A program made the position numbers and the translations under genes. Source: Candidatus Barnesiella excrementavium (GTDB lineage: Bacteria; Bacteroidota; Bacteroidia; Bacteroidales; Barnesiellaceae). From it: a stretch of DNA of 64,000 nucleotides. The notes below the pieces were generated by a model that saw nothing but the letters and a program-made list of their open reading frames with translations, made no database searches and was not told the DNA's origin. Location of the stretch: positions 1 through 64,000 of the forward strand of contig DXDM01000016.1 in assembly GCA_019115485.1 (NCBI GenBank), written 5' to 3'. Below, piece after piece: positions 1 through 8,966 of this stretch; position 1 is the first letter of the stretch, and each line of letters opens with the position of its first letter.

Positions 1-18
1 ATTTTTGTTAGAATTGAA

Positions 19-2478
19 TTATCTCAGTTGAGCCTCCAACTTCTGTTGCAAATTGGAGATAATCTTGTTCATGATGGCATCGATCTGCTTGTCGTTGAGG
101 GTCTTGTTCTCGTCTTGCAGTATGAAGGTGACGGCATACGATTTTTTACCCTCGGGCAGATTCTTACCCTCATACACGTCGAAGAGGTAGACCTCTTTGA
201 GCAACTTGCGCTCGCTCTCACGGGCCACCTTCTCGATGTCGGCAAAGGCCACCGACTTGTCAACCAGCAAGGCCAAGTCGCGTTTCACTGCCTGGAACTT
301 GGGCAGGTCGCTGAAAAGCACGGTGTGCTTGGCGGCCATCTTCATCAAGGCACCCCAGTTCAACTCGGCAAAGGCCACATCGGCGTCGATGTCGAACCGT
401 TTCAGAATCTTGTGCGACACGAGCCCCATCTTGCCCAGCAGCTTACCGCCCCGGTTACTGTATGTAAGAGCCACCGAGTAAACCTCGTCGCTGGTCTGCA
501 CGGCTACCACATCGCCGGCAATACCCAGGCGGGCAAAGATATTTTCAACATAAGCCTTCATCTCATAAACGGTCGACTTCTCATCGGGGTGGGCCCAGCT
601 GCCCTCTACCCGGTTACCGGTGAGCCACAGAGCAAAGTGATGCTCTTCGCTGTATCCCGAGAGAATCTTCTCGTCATTGTGGGCCTCGGGGTTGAAATAG
701 TAGCAGTTGCCGTTTTCATAGAAACGCAGGTTGGCACGACGACGATTGATGTTGTGCGAGATGCTCTCCAAACCGCCGAACAGCAGCGTCTGACGCATCA
801 CGTTCAGGTCGTTGCTCAACGGATTGAGCAGCGTCACGCAATGAGCGCGAGGCCAGCATTGCAGGTCGTCGTAGTAGGCACCGCAGGTGAGCGAGTTGTT
901 CATAATCTCGTTGAAGCCGCAGCCGGTCAGTTGCTCCGAAATCAGATTCAGGAACTGGTGAGCCTCGTCGGTAGGTGTCTTGTAGGAGAGACTGGAATGT
1001 ACACGGTCCGAAATCTCCACGTGATTGTAACCGTAGATGCGCAGCAGGTCTTCGATTACATCGACATCGCGCTGCACGTCGACCCGATAGGTGGGTACCC
1101 GCAGGGAGAGCTCCCGTTCGTTCTCGCTCACAATCTCGATTTCGAGACTGCGCAAGATATTCTTCACCGTATCGGCCGGAATGTGCTTACCGATAAGGGT
1201 ATCGATTTTCTCATAAGTCAGAGTAACGGGGAAAGGTGCCACAGGCGAAGGATAGATGTCGACGATGTCGCCGCAAATCTCACCGCCGGCCAACTCTTTC
1301 ACCAGCATGGCAGCCCGTTTGAGGGCATAGAGGGTGTCGTTGGGATCAACGCCCCGCTCGAAGCGGAAGGAGGAGTCGGTATTCAGCCCCTGACGACGAG
1401 CCGTCTTGCGCACCCAGGTAGGATTGAAGCAGGCCGATTCGAGGAAGACGTCGGTCGTCTCGTCGGTCACGCCCGACTTCAAACCGCCGAACACGCCGGC
1501 AATACACATGGGTTCCTCGGTGTTGCATATCATCAGGTCGTTGGCCGTCAAGGTGCGCTCCACCTCATCGAGCGTCACAAACTTGTCGCCCTCCTTGGCA
1601 GGCTTCACGACAATCTTCCCACCGGCGATGCGGTTCAGGTCGAAACAGTGGAGCGGTTGCCCCGTACCGTGAAGCAGGTAGTTGGTAATATCGACTACAT
1701 TGTTGATGGGTCGCAGCCCGATAGCCGACAAGCGTTGTTTCAGCCAGTCGGGACTCTCGGCCACCTTCACGTTACGCACCGTCACACCGCTGTATCGGAT
1801 ACAGGCCTCGTGGTTCTCCACCTCGACAGCGATGCCCCCGTCGGGACGGTCGATGGCAAAGTCGGCCACCGACGGACGGTGCAACCCGCCGTCGTGTCCC
1901 CGATGAGCCAGATAGGCTGCCAGGTCACGAGCCACGCCATAGTGCGAAGCGGCGTCGATGCGGTTGGGGGTAATATCGACTTCAAGAATGTAGTCGCTCT
2001 TGATATGGTAATACTCTTTGGCGGGAGTACCGGGTTTGACCGGCTCGGGCAACACGATGATACCGTCGTGCGAGGTACCGATACCGATTTCGTCCTCGGC
2101 ACAAATCATGCCGAACGACTCCACGCCGCGGATTTTCGATTTTTTGATCGTAAAACTCTCATCGCCGCTATACAGCACGGTACCCAGCGTAGCCACCACC
2201 ACATACTGTCCGGCAGCCACATTGGCAGCGCCGCACACGATTTGAGCCGGCTCGGCTTCGCCCAGGTCGACGGTCGTAATATGCAGGTGATCCGAATTGG
2301 GGTGATCGACACAGGTAAGCACTTTACCGATAACCAGGCCGTTGAGGCCGCCTTTTATCGTCTGTACCTCCTCGATACCGCCGGTTTCGAGGCCGATAGA
2401 GGTAAGAGCAGCCGAAAGTTCCTCGGGAGAGAGGTCGAAGTTGACATAATCTTTCAGCCAATTATACGAAATATTCAT
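19..2478 (-). CDS. pheT: Phenylalanine--tRNA ligase beta subunit
   Basis: The product (819 aa) is the beta chain of the alpha2-beta2 enzyme that charges tRNA-Phe in the cytoplasm. The N-terminus MNISYNWLKDYV is the typical start of the family. It is followed by an EMAP-II/OB tRNA-binding domain (about residues 40-150, with DHPNSDHLHI), the B3/B4 editing domain, the B5 domain, the synthetase-like core and a C-terminal ferredoxin-fold anticodon-binding domain (about 725-819). The reading frame stays open 26 codons upstream, but those residues do not belong to the family, so the ATG at 2478 is chosen. Length is normal for Bacteroidales. The pheS partner is not in the window. Confidence 0.97.
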   Translation of the reverse strand: MNISYNWLKDYVNFDLSPEELSAALTSIGLETGGIEEVQTIKGGLNGLVIGKVLTCVDHPNSDHLHITTVDLGEAEPAQIVCGAANVAAGQYVVVATLGTVLYSGDESFTIKKSKIRGVESFGMICAEDEIGIGTSHDGIIVLPEPVKPGTPAKEYYHIKSDYILEVDITPNRIDAASHYGVARDLAAYLAHRGHDGGLHRPSVADFAIDRPDGGIAVEVENHEACIRYSGVTVRNVKVAESPDWLKQRLSAIGLRPINNVVDITNYLLHGTGQPLHCFDLNRIAGGKIVVKPAKEGDKFVTLDEVERTLTANDLMICNTEEPMCIAGVFGGLKSGVTDETTDVFLESACFNPTWVRKTARRQGLNTDSSFRFERGVDPNDTLYALKRAAMLVKELAGGEICGDIVDIYPSPVAPFPVTLTYEKIDTLIGKHIPADTVKNILRSLEIEIVSENERELSLRVPTYRVDVQRDVDVIEDLLRIYGYNHVEISDRVHSSLSYKTPTDEAHQFLNLISEQLTGCGFNEIMNNSLTCGAYYDDLQCWPRAHCVTLLNPLSNDLNVMRQTLLFGGLESISHNINRRRANLRFYENGNCYYFNPEAHNDEKILSGYSEEHHFALWLTGNRVEGSWAHPDEKSTVYEMKAYVENIFARLGIAGDVVAVQTSDEVYSVALTYSNRGGKLLGKMGLVSHKILKRFDIDADVAFAELNWGALMKMAAKHTVLFSDLPKFQAVKRDLALLVDKSVAFADIEKVARESERKLLKEVYLFDVYEGKNLPEGKKSYAVTFILQDENKTLNDKQIDAIMNKIISNLQQKLEAQLR

Positions 2479-2616
2479 AATGAACCTATATTTTATCTTC
2501 TGTCTTATCGAGTTTCGGGAGAGGCTGTCATGCACCTTCCCGAAAAATTTTGCCAAAGTTAATAAGAAACTGTTTAAAAGCCAACCGGTCTACCGATTTT
2601 TCGACCCGTCGCCATG

Positions 2617-3561
2617 CTATTTCCCGTCGGCTGCCGAAGGGCCCGTGCTGGCCGTAATCGACAGGAAGCGGGGCGGTATGGGCGTCTCGAAATTCATCTC
2701 CTTGCGAGTAACCGGGTGAGCAAAACGCAGCTTGTAGGCGTGCAAGGCCACACGCCCCAGCGGACTGCCGTGGGCACCATACTTGCGGTCGCCGGCTATG
2801 CTGTGACCCAGGTCGTGCATGTGGACCCGAATCTGGTTCTTCCGTCCCGTGGCCAGATTCAGTTCGACCAGCGAGAAGTGCTTGTTGCTGCTCAACACCT
2901 TGTAGCGGGTAATAGCCAGCTGCCCCTCCTCGGGATTGTCGGTCGAGTAGACCTGAAAGGCCGCATTCTCGGCCAGGTAAGAGCGCACCATACCTTCGGG
3001 CTGTTCCATCTGCCCCTCGACCACAGCCACATACTTGCGCTCCAATACCATGTTGTGCCAGTTGTGCTGCATCTGCTCCTGAATACCCTTGCTCTTGGCA
3101 AACATCATCAACCCCGAGGTGTCGCGGTCGAGCCGATGCACGATAAAGAGCTTGTTCTCGGGGTTCTGCGACTTCACATAATCGCTCAGTATGCTGTATG
3201 CCGTACCCGTCTTGATGCGCTCGGTCGACATCGAAAGCAGACCGTAGCCCTTGTCGATAACCAGGATATACTCGTCCTCATAGACCAGCCGCAAGCGATT
3301 GTGCTTGAATACGCTGAACCCGGCCTTGAAATTGATTTTCAACTCGTCACCGGCATGCAGCACCGTGTCGAACTGGGTCACGGGCATATCGTTCACCGCC
3401 ACCTGACGGTGAGTAAGATACGACTTGACCGTCGTACGGCTCTTGTCGCCGAACAGCGTAAACAGATAGTTGAGCAGCGTATCGTCGTGCTCTACCTTGA
3501 AGCGCTTGATATCTTTGTCGGAAAAGCGGCGGCGAGGCCGTTTGTCGGAAGGTTGACGCAT
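2617..3561 (-). CDS. RluA-family RNA pseudouridine synthase
   Basis: A 314-aa cytoplasmic enzyme that isomerises uridine to pseudouridine in rRNA or tRNA. An S4-like RNA-binding segment lies at about residues 20-75, followed by the catalytic domain with the family signature HRLDRDTSG (catalytic Asp near residue 145) and RKNQIRVHMHDLGHSIAGD-like C-terminal motif. The open frame extends to 3696 but crosses a perfect promoter box (3590-3597), so translation must start downstream; the ATG at 3561 gives the conserved basic N-terminus MRQPSDKRPRRRF. Which RNA position is modified cannot be told from sequence alone. Confidence 0.93.
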   Translation of the reverse strand: MRQPSDKRPRRRFSDKDIKRFKVEHDDTLLNYLFTLFGDKSRTTVKSYLTHRQVAVNDMPVTQFDTVLHAGDELKINFKAGFSVFKHNRLRLVYEDEYILVIDKGYGLLSMSTERIKTGTAYSILSDYVKSQNPENKLFIVHRLDRDTSGLMMFAKSKGIQEQMQHNWHNMVLERKYVAVVEGQMEQPEGMVRSYLAENAAFQVYSTDNPEEGQLAITRYKVLSSNKHFSLVELNLATGRKNQIRVHMHDLGHSIAGDRKYGAHGSPLGRVALHAYKLRFAHPVTRKEMNFETPIPPRFLSITASTGPSAADGK

Positions 3562-3589
3562 AGAATCTTTTTTTTGTAATTTCGTCGTG

Positions 3590-3620
3590 CAAAGATAGTG
3601 CAAAGCCGTCGCAAAGACAA
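3590..3620 (-). promoter_or_regulatory. Promoter of the RluA-family gene
   Basis: Read on the minus strand, TATCTTTG (3597-3590) matches the Bacteroidetes -7 consensus TAnnTTTG exactly, and TTG (3620-3618) lies 20 bp upstream as the -33 element. It fixes the start codon at 3561, about 25-30 bases below the expected transcription start. Confidence 0.75.
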
Positions 3621-3822
3621 GCATCACCCGTTCTTTTATACGCACGCAGCCCCCCTGTCTCGCCCGGCCAATTTCAGACAAGCGCCTCCTGCCCACCCTT
3701 TAACAATCTATTTATCACTGCTGATTCATAATTATTTATCCTCTCTCCTGCCTCATGTATCGGCTTGTCTCCTCGCCCATTCCGCTCACACTCAACCCGC
3801 TCGGTTGCAGAAAAAGAATCTT

Positions 3823-3857
3823 TATCTTTGTCGTTCCACAAATAACTATTACCTTTG
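3823..3857 (+). promoter_or_regulatory. psd promoter(s)
   Basis: TACCTTTG at 3850-3857 has a TTG at 3828-3830, giving the usual 19-bp spacer. The TTG is itself the end of a second -7-like box, TATCTTTG (3823-3830), whose nearest TTG (3805-3807) is only 15 bp away. The downstream pair is the better promoter; the start of transcription would be about 20 bases before the psd ATG. Confidence 0.7.
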
Positions 3858-3884
3858 CTCGCTGCATCTAAACCGTGTTAAAAA

Positions 3885-4550
3885 ATGAGAATGAAGATAC
3901 ACCGCGAAGGTAAAAATATATTACTCATCTTATTCATAGTTCTGTTTCTCTTGAACTTACCGATTTACATGTGGGTAAAAATCGCCTGGCTGGCTATTTT
4001 TATACACATCGTTTCGCTGGTATTTTTCCTCTTGGTGGTCAATTTCTTCCGCTCGCCGAAGCGCCGCTTCAAAGGCGACCGCAAAAATGTGGTCGTAGCC
4101 CCGGCCGACGGTGTGGTAGTGGTGCTCGAAGAGGTGCTTGAAGACGAGTATTTCCACGACAAGCGCATGCAGGTATCTATCTTCATGAACATCTTCAACG
4201 TACATGCCAACTGGTTCCCCGTGGCCGGTAAGGTACTCCACGTGAGCCACCAGCAGGGTCGCTACATGGCCGCCTATCTGCCCAAGTCGAGTACCGAAAA
4301 CGAACGCTCGACCATCGTCATCAAGGCCGAAAACGGCCAGGAGGTACTGGTTCGTCAGATTGCCGGCGCCGTGGCCCGACGCATAGTCACCTATGCCGAG
4401 GTGGGCGACGAATGCCAAGTCGACGAACACATGGGATTCATCAAATTCGGCTCGCGCGTAGATGTCTATCTGCCGCTCGACAGCGACATCAAGGTGGCGT
4501 TGCACGATAAAACGACAGGCGATTTGACCGAAATAGCCCGTCTAAAATAG
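3885..4550 (+). CDS. psd: Phosphatidylserine decarboxylase proenzyme
   Basis: A 221-aa membrane-associated enzyme that makes phosphatidylethanolamine from phosphatidylserine. Two hydrophobic segments occupy residues about 10-50. The C-terminal motif FIKFGSRVDVYLP contains the Gly-Ser bond at which the proenzyme cleaves itself, turning the Ser into the pyruvoyl cofactor; this FGSR form is that of the short bacterial/archaeal type. An alternative start two codons downstream (3891) is possible. The gene is followed after six bases by pssA, which supplies the substrate, so the two form an operon. Confidence 0.95.
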   Translation: MRMKIHREGKNILLILFIVLFLLNLPIYMWVKIAWLAIFIHIVSLVFFLLVVNFFRSPKRRFKGDRKNVVVAPADGVVVVLEEVLEDEYFHDKRMQVSIFMNIFNVHANWFPVAGKVLHVSHQQGRYMAAYLPKSSTENERSTIVIKAENGQEVLVRQIAGAVARRIVTYAEVGDECQVDEHMGFIKFGSRVDVYLPLDSDIKVALHDKTTGDLTEIARLK

Positions 4551-4556
4551 AACGAC

Positions 4557-5258
4557 ATGAACGTAATTATCAAAAACATACCCAACACCATCACCTGCCT
4601 GAATCTGCTCTCGGGCTGTTTTGCCTGCATCTTTGCCTTTCAGGGCGAATATGACTGGGTTGCCCTGTGCATAGGACTGTCGGCTCTCTTCGACTTTCTC
4701 GACGGCATGGCCGCACGGTTGCTGCACGCCTACTCTCCCCTGGGAAAGGAGTTGGACTCGCTGGCCGACCTCATCAGTTTCGGGCTGGCTCCCGGGTTGA
4801 TGGCGATGTACTTCATGACCCATGACAGCGTGTTCCACGGCATCGACAGCGGATACCAGTCGTGGTGGGCGTTGAGCGCACTGCTCATACCGGTCTTCTC
4901 GGCGTTGCGATTGGCCAAGTTCAACATCGACACCCGCCAGGCCACCTCGTTCATCGGGTTGCCGGTACCGGCCAATGCCCTCTTCTGGATAGGCATCTGC
5001 CAGACCGGACTGCACATGGAGCCCCGCCCCTGCGGCTACGCCATCGTAGCGCTGGTCATCATCTTCTCGCTGCTGCTGGTATCGGAGATTCCCATGTTCT
5101 CCCTCAAATTCAAGAACCTGAAACTGAAAGAGAACTACCTGCGCTACCTTATACTCGTGGCAGCCGTTCTCTTCCTCTCGCTGTGGGGCCTGGCCGGACT
5201 GGCCGCCACCATAGGTCTCTACATCGTTCTGTCGCTGTTGACAGCCCGCAAACGATGA
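4557..5258 (+). CDS. pssA: CDP-diacylglycerol--serine O-phosphatidyltransferase
   Basis: A 233-aa integral membrane enzyme that condenses CDP-diacylglycerol with serine to phosphatidylserine. The CDP-alcohol phosphatidyltransferase signature DG-x2-AR-x8-G-x3-D-x3-D is visible at about residues 48-71 (DGMAARLLHAYSPLGKELD, then SLAD). Several hydrophobic helices cover the rest. It lies six bases after psd and shares its promoter; together they give the pathway to phosphatidylethanolamine. Confidence 0.95.
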   Translation: MNVIIKNIPNTITCLNLLSGCFACIFAFQGEYDWVALCIGLSALFDFLDGMAARLLHAYSPLGKELDSLADLISFGLAPGLMAMYFMTHDSVFHGIDSGYQSWWALSALLIPVFSALRLAKFNIDTRQATSFIGLPVPANALFWIGICQTGLHMEPRPCGYAIVALVIIFSLLLVSEIPMFSLKFKNLKLKENYLRYLILVAAVLFLSLWGLAGLAATIGLYIVLSLLTARKR

Positions 5259-5317
5259 TAAACAAAAACGGAACGATTTTTGTTCCTACTTGGATATAAA
5301 CCTAATTTGTATCGATT

Positions 5318-5581
5318 ATGCATCTGGCTTTTTTGCTACTGATTATACTTTTCGTCATCTTCTTCGTCCCCCTGCTGGCTCTTGTCCAGATGGTCGTACG
5401 CTTCATCTCGCGCCTCTTTTTCGGACGTAGCGAAGGTACTGCCGGTAACCCCTTCGGCCGCCAAAATCAGAACCGTACACAGAGCGGCCGTACCACCTGG
5501 TACACCAACACCAAAAAGAACAAGAAGAAAATCGACAGTTCGGAGGGCGAATACATCGACTTCGAGGATATAAAAGAATAG
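5318..5581 (+). CDS. DUF4834 family small membrane protein
   Basis: An 87-aa protein with one strongly hydrophobic N-terminal helix (about residues 3-28), then a polar, basic and glycine/asparagine-rich tail ending in an acidic segment (EGEYIDFEDIKE). This matches the DUF4834 family of Bacteroidales, whose function is unknown. It follows pssA by 59 bases on the same strand and is probably co-transcribed. No catalytic motif is visible. Confidence 0.8.
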   Translation: MHLAFLLLIILFVIFFVPLLALVQMVVRFISRLFFGRSEGTAGNPFGRQNQNRTQSGRTTWYTNTKKNKKKIDSSEGEYIDFEDIKE

Positions 5582-5665
5582 GAGAGTCCACCGAGCGCCC
5601 CCCTGTGAGGCCCGCATCGTGTCTCTCCCATTGACATACGTCTCGCCGGTCAAGGAGCCGCGCTC

Positions 5666-6094
5666 CTATTTCACCGACAAAATCTCTTCAACTACAAAAT
5701 TGCTGTATCCGCGCCAGGGCAATACACCCAGATACTCGTTGTATTTCAGCTCGACATGCCGCCCGCTCATACGCATGAGCGAGTCTGCCAAATTGGCATC
5801 ATCGACCGAAAAGATAAACTGGTTGGACTGCAAGGCACCCTGCCCGGCCGTACGGAAGCCCTCCATGATGAGTGCCCCCTCGTAGGTCTTGAATACGTAC
5901 CCCTTTTTAACTACATAGTTGAGGGTACCCGCCTTCACCCCTGTGCCGAACACAAAATAGTAACGCACATACACAAAGGCTCCCAAGGCCAACACGAGCA
6001 CCACGGCCGCACCCCACAAAAAGCGGCGGATTGTCCGGCGCCAGGCTTCACCCCGTTTGGGTTCCGTCTGATTCCCGTTTACTTCGCTATTCAT
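5666..6094 (-). CDS. Conserved single-pass membrane protein of unknown function
   Basis: A 142-aa protein: short polar N-terminus, one transmembrane helix (about residues 25-47), then an extracytoplasmic domain of about 95 residues (VKAGTLNYVVKKGYVFKTYE and following). The ATG at 6094 is chosen because it directly precedes a conserved-looking Met-Asn-Ser N-terminus and has a purine-rich stretch upstream; the open frame reaches 6151. Proteins like this in Bacteroides are sometimes labelled 6-phosphogluconate dehydrogenase, but no such domain can be seen here. It is convergent with the pssA operon and downstream of pepD. Confidence 0.75.
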   Translation of the reverse strand: MNSEVNGNQTEPKRGEAWRRTIRRFLWGAAVVLVLALGAFVYVRYYFVFGTGVKAGTLNYVVKKGYVFKTYEGALIMEGFRTAGQGALQSNQFIFSVDDANLADSLMRMSGRHVELKYNEYLGVLPWRGYSNFVVEEILSVK

Positions 6095-6221
6095 TTCTTT
6101 CCTTTTTTCCCGACTCCCGTCCGGGGCCCCGACTGCCCGTGTCTCGCACATCGCAGGCCGGTTTTATACCCGCACGAGAGAATCGTGTTTGCAAACAATA
6201 CTATATTTCAAAACAAAAAGA

Positions 6222-6249
6222 CGGCCGATGCGCCCGGGCACATCGGCCG
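6222..6249 (-). terminator. Rho-independent terminator after pepD
   Basis: A 9-bp perfect stem (CGGCCGATG at 6222-6230 with CATCGGCCG at 6241-6249) has a 10-base GC-rich loop. On the minus strand it is followed by a T-rich run, and on the plus strand by TTTT, so it could work in both directions. It lies 21 bases past the pepD stop. Confidence 0.75.
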
Positions 6250-6270
6250 CTTTTAGCAAATATTATCGGT

Positions 6271-7740
6271 TCAGCCCTTCACCGGAATGTTTTCCAGCGC
6301 AGCCAGCAGCAACTTCCAGAAGGTCTCGACCGTCGAAATCTCCACCTTCTCGTTGGGCGAGTGCGGGTGCTTGATGGTGGGGCCGAACGAAATCATGTCC
6401 AACCCGGGATAATTGGCGCCGATGATACCGCATTCGAGACCGGCGTGCATCATCTTCACCTGAGCCTCATGCCCGGTTACCTGCGGATAGAGGCGCTTCA
6501 TGAGGTTGAGAATCTCCGACTTGAAGTTGGGCTCCCAACCGGGATAGGCACCGTCGAAATCGACCCGGGCACCGGCCAGCGAGAAGGTACTCTCCAACTC
6601 CGACGCCAAAGCCCGTTTCATACTCTCGCTCGAACTGCGCACGAGAATCTTCACCTCGATATACCCTTCGGAGGTGCGCACGATCGAGAGGTTCGACGAA
6701 GTCTCCACCACGTCGGGGGCATCGGGAATCATGCGATACACGCCGTTGTGGCAGGCCACGATGGCATTGATCAGGTCGTCCTGTATCTCCTCGGGCAGGA
6801 GGGTATGCGGCAAGGCTGTCTCCTCGGCCTTGAAATAGAGGTTCTCCTCGATAAATCCATACTCCCGTTTCAGCGTAGCGGCAAAATCGTCGACCGCTTC
6901 CAGGAAATCGTCCTTGTCCTCGGCCAGGATAGTCACCACAGCCTCGGCCTCACGCGGAATAGCATTGCGCAGCGTACCGCCGCTGTAACTGGCCAGCCGG
7001 GCCTCATACTCCGACACGGCCTCTTTCAGGAAGCGGAACATCTCCTTGTTGGCATTCATGCGGCCCAGGTGAATATCGACACCCGAGTGACCGCCATGCA
7101 GTCCGCCCAACGTCAGCTTCACGGCAATCTCGTTGGGAGCCGGTGTGTAGGGCTCCTCCTTATAGCGGAACTCGATATTGACATCGACCCCGCCGGCACA
7201 ACTCATATACAGCTCGCCGTCCTGTTCCGAGTCGGTATTCAGCAAAATCTCGCCATGCAACTCGCCCGGTTCCAACCCGATGGCACCATACATGCCCGTC
7301 TCCTCGTCATAGGTGAAGAGCGCTTCGAGCGGCCCGTGCTTGATATCTTTCGATTCGAGTACGGCCAGAATCGACGAGATACCGATACCGTTGTCGGCAC
7401 CCAGCGTCGTCTCGGTTGCCGTCACCCACTCGCCTTCGACACGAGGCAGAATGGGGTCGGTCTCGAAGTTGTGCTTGACCGACTTGTTGGCCTGGGGAAC
7501 CATATCCATGTGTCCTTGCAGAATAACCGGCTTGCGGTTCTCCATACCGGGAGTAGCCGGCTTGCGAATGATGACATTCCCGGCTTTGTCGCGAAGGGTC
7601 TCCAATCCCAGCGAACGACCTACCCCCATGATATACTCGGTAATGCGGTCGAGGTGACCCGACGGACGGGGAATCTGACAAATCGCTTGAAAGTGTTTCC
7701 ACACAGCCTGCGGCTGAAGAGATGTGAGTTTGCTGTCCAT
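6271..7740 (-). CDS. pepD: Cytosol non-specific dipeptidase (aminoacyl-histidine dipeptidase, M20 family)
   Basis: A 489-aa zinc dipeptidase that hydrolyses Xaa-His and other dipeptides in the cytoplasm. Metal-binding and catalytic motifs of the M20C group are visible: GHMDMVP (His-x-Asp, about residue 96), LGADNGIG, FTYDEETGM with the catalytic Glu-Glu pair, and LNTDSEQ. A lid domain (about 190-400) interrupts the catalytic domain. The C-terminal HAGLECGI and SFGPTIKHPHSPNEKV motifs complete the site. Length is normal for the family. Confidence 0.95.
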   Translation of the reverse strand: MDSKLTSLQPQAVWKHFQAICQIPRPSGHLDRITEYIMGVGRSLGLETLRDKAGNVIIRKPATPGMENRKPVILQGHMDMVPQANKSVKHNFETDPILPRVEGEWVTATETTLGADNGIGISSILAVLESKDIKHGPLEALFTYDEETGMYGAIGLEPGELHGEILLNTDSEQDGELYMSCAGGVDVNIEFRYKEEPYTPAPNEIAVKLTLGGLHGGHSGVDIHLGRMNANKEMFRFLKEAVSEYEARLASYSGGTLRNAIPREAEAVVTILAEDKDDFLEAVDDFAATLKREYGFIEENLYFKAEETALPHTLLPEEIQDDLINAIVACHNGVYRMIPDAPDVVETSSNLSIVRTSEGYIEVKILVRSSSESMKRALASELESTFSLAGARVDFDGAYPGWEPNFKSEILNLMKRLYPQVTGHEAQVKMMHAGLECGIIGANYPGLDMISFGPTIKHPHSPNEKVEISTVETFWKLLLAALENIPVKG

Positions 7741-7765
7741 AGTAGAAATTTTATAAATCCATAAT

Positions 7766-8806
7766 TCAAGGGCGATCCGACTCGGGAATCTCCGTCACAA
7801 TATCTTCCATGACCGGTTCGCCCTTGGGTTTCTTTTTATCGCAAGCCATCGAAATGAAGGCATATATTCCTATCAGTACCACCAGCACCATTTGCGACCC
7901 GTGAGCCACAAAGGCAAAGGCTCCCGCCTCGTTGCCGGTAATGCCATAGTAAGAGAGCCCGGCGATAACCGCCAGGTGCCACGGCCCTATACCGCCCTGC
8001 ACGGGGAGTCCCATGCCCAGGCTGCCCAACACATAGAGCAGCAACACGGCGGCCACCGTCAGGTGCGACGTGCTGGGGAAGGCAAATATGCACAAATATA
8101 ACTGCATAAAATAGCAGAACCAAATAAAAAGGGTATAGAAAATAAACCAGAATTTACCTTTCATCGTCACAATCGAGGCAAAACCGGCCCAAACGTTGGT
8201 CATGAGCCCCCGTATCCGCTGCACGAAACGGCTCTGACTGTTGGTGCGGAAGAACCACACGACGGCCACCACACAGAGGGCGATACCCACATAGAGCCAC
8301 ACCGACGTGAGCGTCGCCGTCACCCCCGCCTCAATCGACGGGTTCTCGTCGAGGAAACGCCGGAAGGGCTTCATCTGCATGAAAAAGACCAGCAGCGTGA
8401 GCAGCGCCACCATCACCGTGTCGGAGAGGCGGTCCGACACCATCGACCCCAGCACCTTGCTGAACGAAGCCCGCTCGCGCTGAGCCAAGTATCCGCAACG
8501 CCACACCTCGCCCAACCGGGGGAAGAGCAGGTTCATGGCATACATGCCGAAGATGGCATTGACCAGCACCCGCATCGAGGGATATATGTGTAGGGCACGC
8601 AACTGCAACCGCCAGCGCAACGCCCGCGCTATGTGGCTGAACACGGCTACGGCCATCGACAAGACGACCCAGAAATAATTCACATCGGTTTTCAGGATTT
8701 GGAATATGGTCTCTATATCCAGCTTTTGATAGACATACCAGAACAACCACACGCCGCAGAGCAGAGGAAGCAGATATTTTACAATATCGCGGATTATCCT
8801 TTTCAA
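7766..8806 (-). CDS. Lysylphosphatidylglycerol synthetase/flippase-like membrane protein (UPF0104 type)
   Basis: A 346-aa polytopic membrane protein with about eight hydrophobic helices and the family pattern ARALRWRLQLRAL near residue 60, NLLFPRLGEVWRCGYLAQRE near residue 93, and a GxGxxxxPVQGGIGPWH segment near 275. Members include the flippase half of MprF and glycan-lipid flippase candidates, but the substrate here is unknown. No aminoacyl-transfer domain is attached. The start is read as TTG at 8806, since the next in-frame ATG would cut off the first helix. The gene is 25 bases upstream of pepD and may be co-transcribed with it. Confidence 0.8.
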   Translation of the reverse strand: MKRIIRDIVKYLLPLLCGVWLFWYVYQKLDIETIFQILKTDVNYFWVVLSMAVAVFSHIARALRWRLQLRALHIYPSMRVLVNAIFGMYAMNLLFPRLGEVWRCGYLAQRERASFSKVLGSMVSDRLSDTVMVALLTLLVFFMQMKPFRRFLDENPSIEAGVTATLTSVWLYVGIALCVVAVVWFFRTNSQSRFVQRIRGLMTNVWAGFASIVTMKGKFWFIFYTLFIWFCYFMQLYLCIFAFPSTSHLTVAAVLLLYVLGSLGMGLPVQGGIGPWHLAVIAGLSYYGITGNEAGAFAFVAHGSQMVLVVLIGIYAFISMACDKKKPKGEPVMEDIVTEIPESDRP

Positions 8807-8830
8807 TTTTCCCGTTTTAAAAATTTATTA

Positions 8831-8854
8831 TACCTTTGTATGCCTGCAAAGATA
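8831..8854. promoter_or_regulatory. Divergent promoter boxes, flippase-like gene / ksgA
   Basis: Two -7-type boxes face away from each other 8 bp apart: TACCTTTG on the plus strand (8831-8838) toward ksgA, and TATCTTTG on the minus strand (8854-8847) toward the membrane protein gene. I see no well-spaced TTG -33 element for either, so these rest on the -7 match only. Confidence 0.5.
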
Positions 8855-8966
8855 AGGGTTTCTCTTCAACTTTGTAGCGAACGGAGGCATGAAAAATCTC
8901 CCGGGAGAGACGAAAATCTCCTCTTGCAAGCACTATATTGACAACCATAGAAACAGCGGAACCTTC

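Larger units (their letters stand above)
3562..3884. other. Divergent intergenic region, RluA-family gene / psd
   Basis: This 323-bp gap separates the minus-strand pseudouridine synthase from the plus-strand psd gene. It holds one promoter for each direction (listed separately). An open frame on the plus strand (3598-3888) has low-complexity, non-conserved translation and runs through the psd promoter, so it is not called. Confidence 0.6.

Noticed and set aside
28-2562. 844-codon open frame on the plus strand opposite pheT
   Set aside because: It mirrors pheT in codon register; antisense frames free of stops arise from the codon bias of this GC-rich gene. The translation has no domain and no start signals.
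3598-3888. Small plus-strand open frame before psd
   Set aside because: It spans the psd promoter and ends in the psd start codon; composition is unlike a protein, and no homologous pattern is visible.
5655-5669. Short hairpin (AGGAG/CTCCT) at the end of the gene 5666-6094
   Set aside because: Five-bp stem overlapping a stop codon, without T-run; too weak to call a terminator.
6031-7764. 577-codon open frame opposite pepD
   Set aside because: Antisense to a clear dipeptidase gene and running through its terminator hairpin; no recognisable protein.
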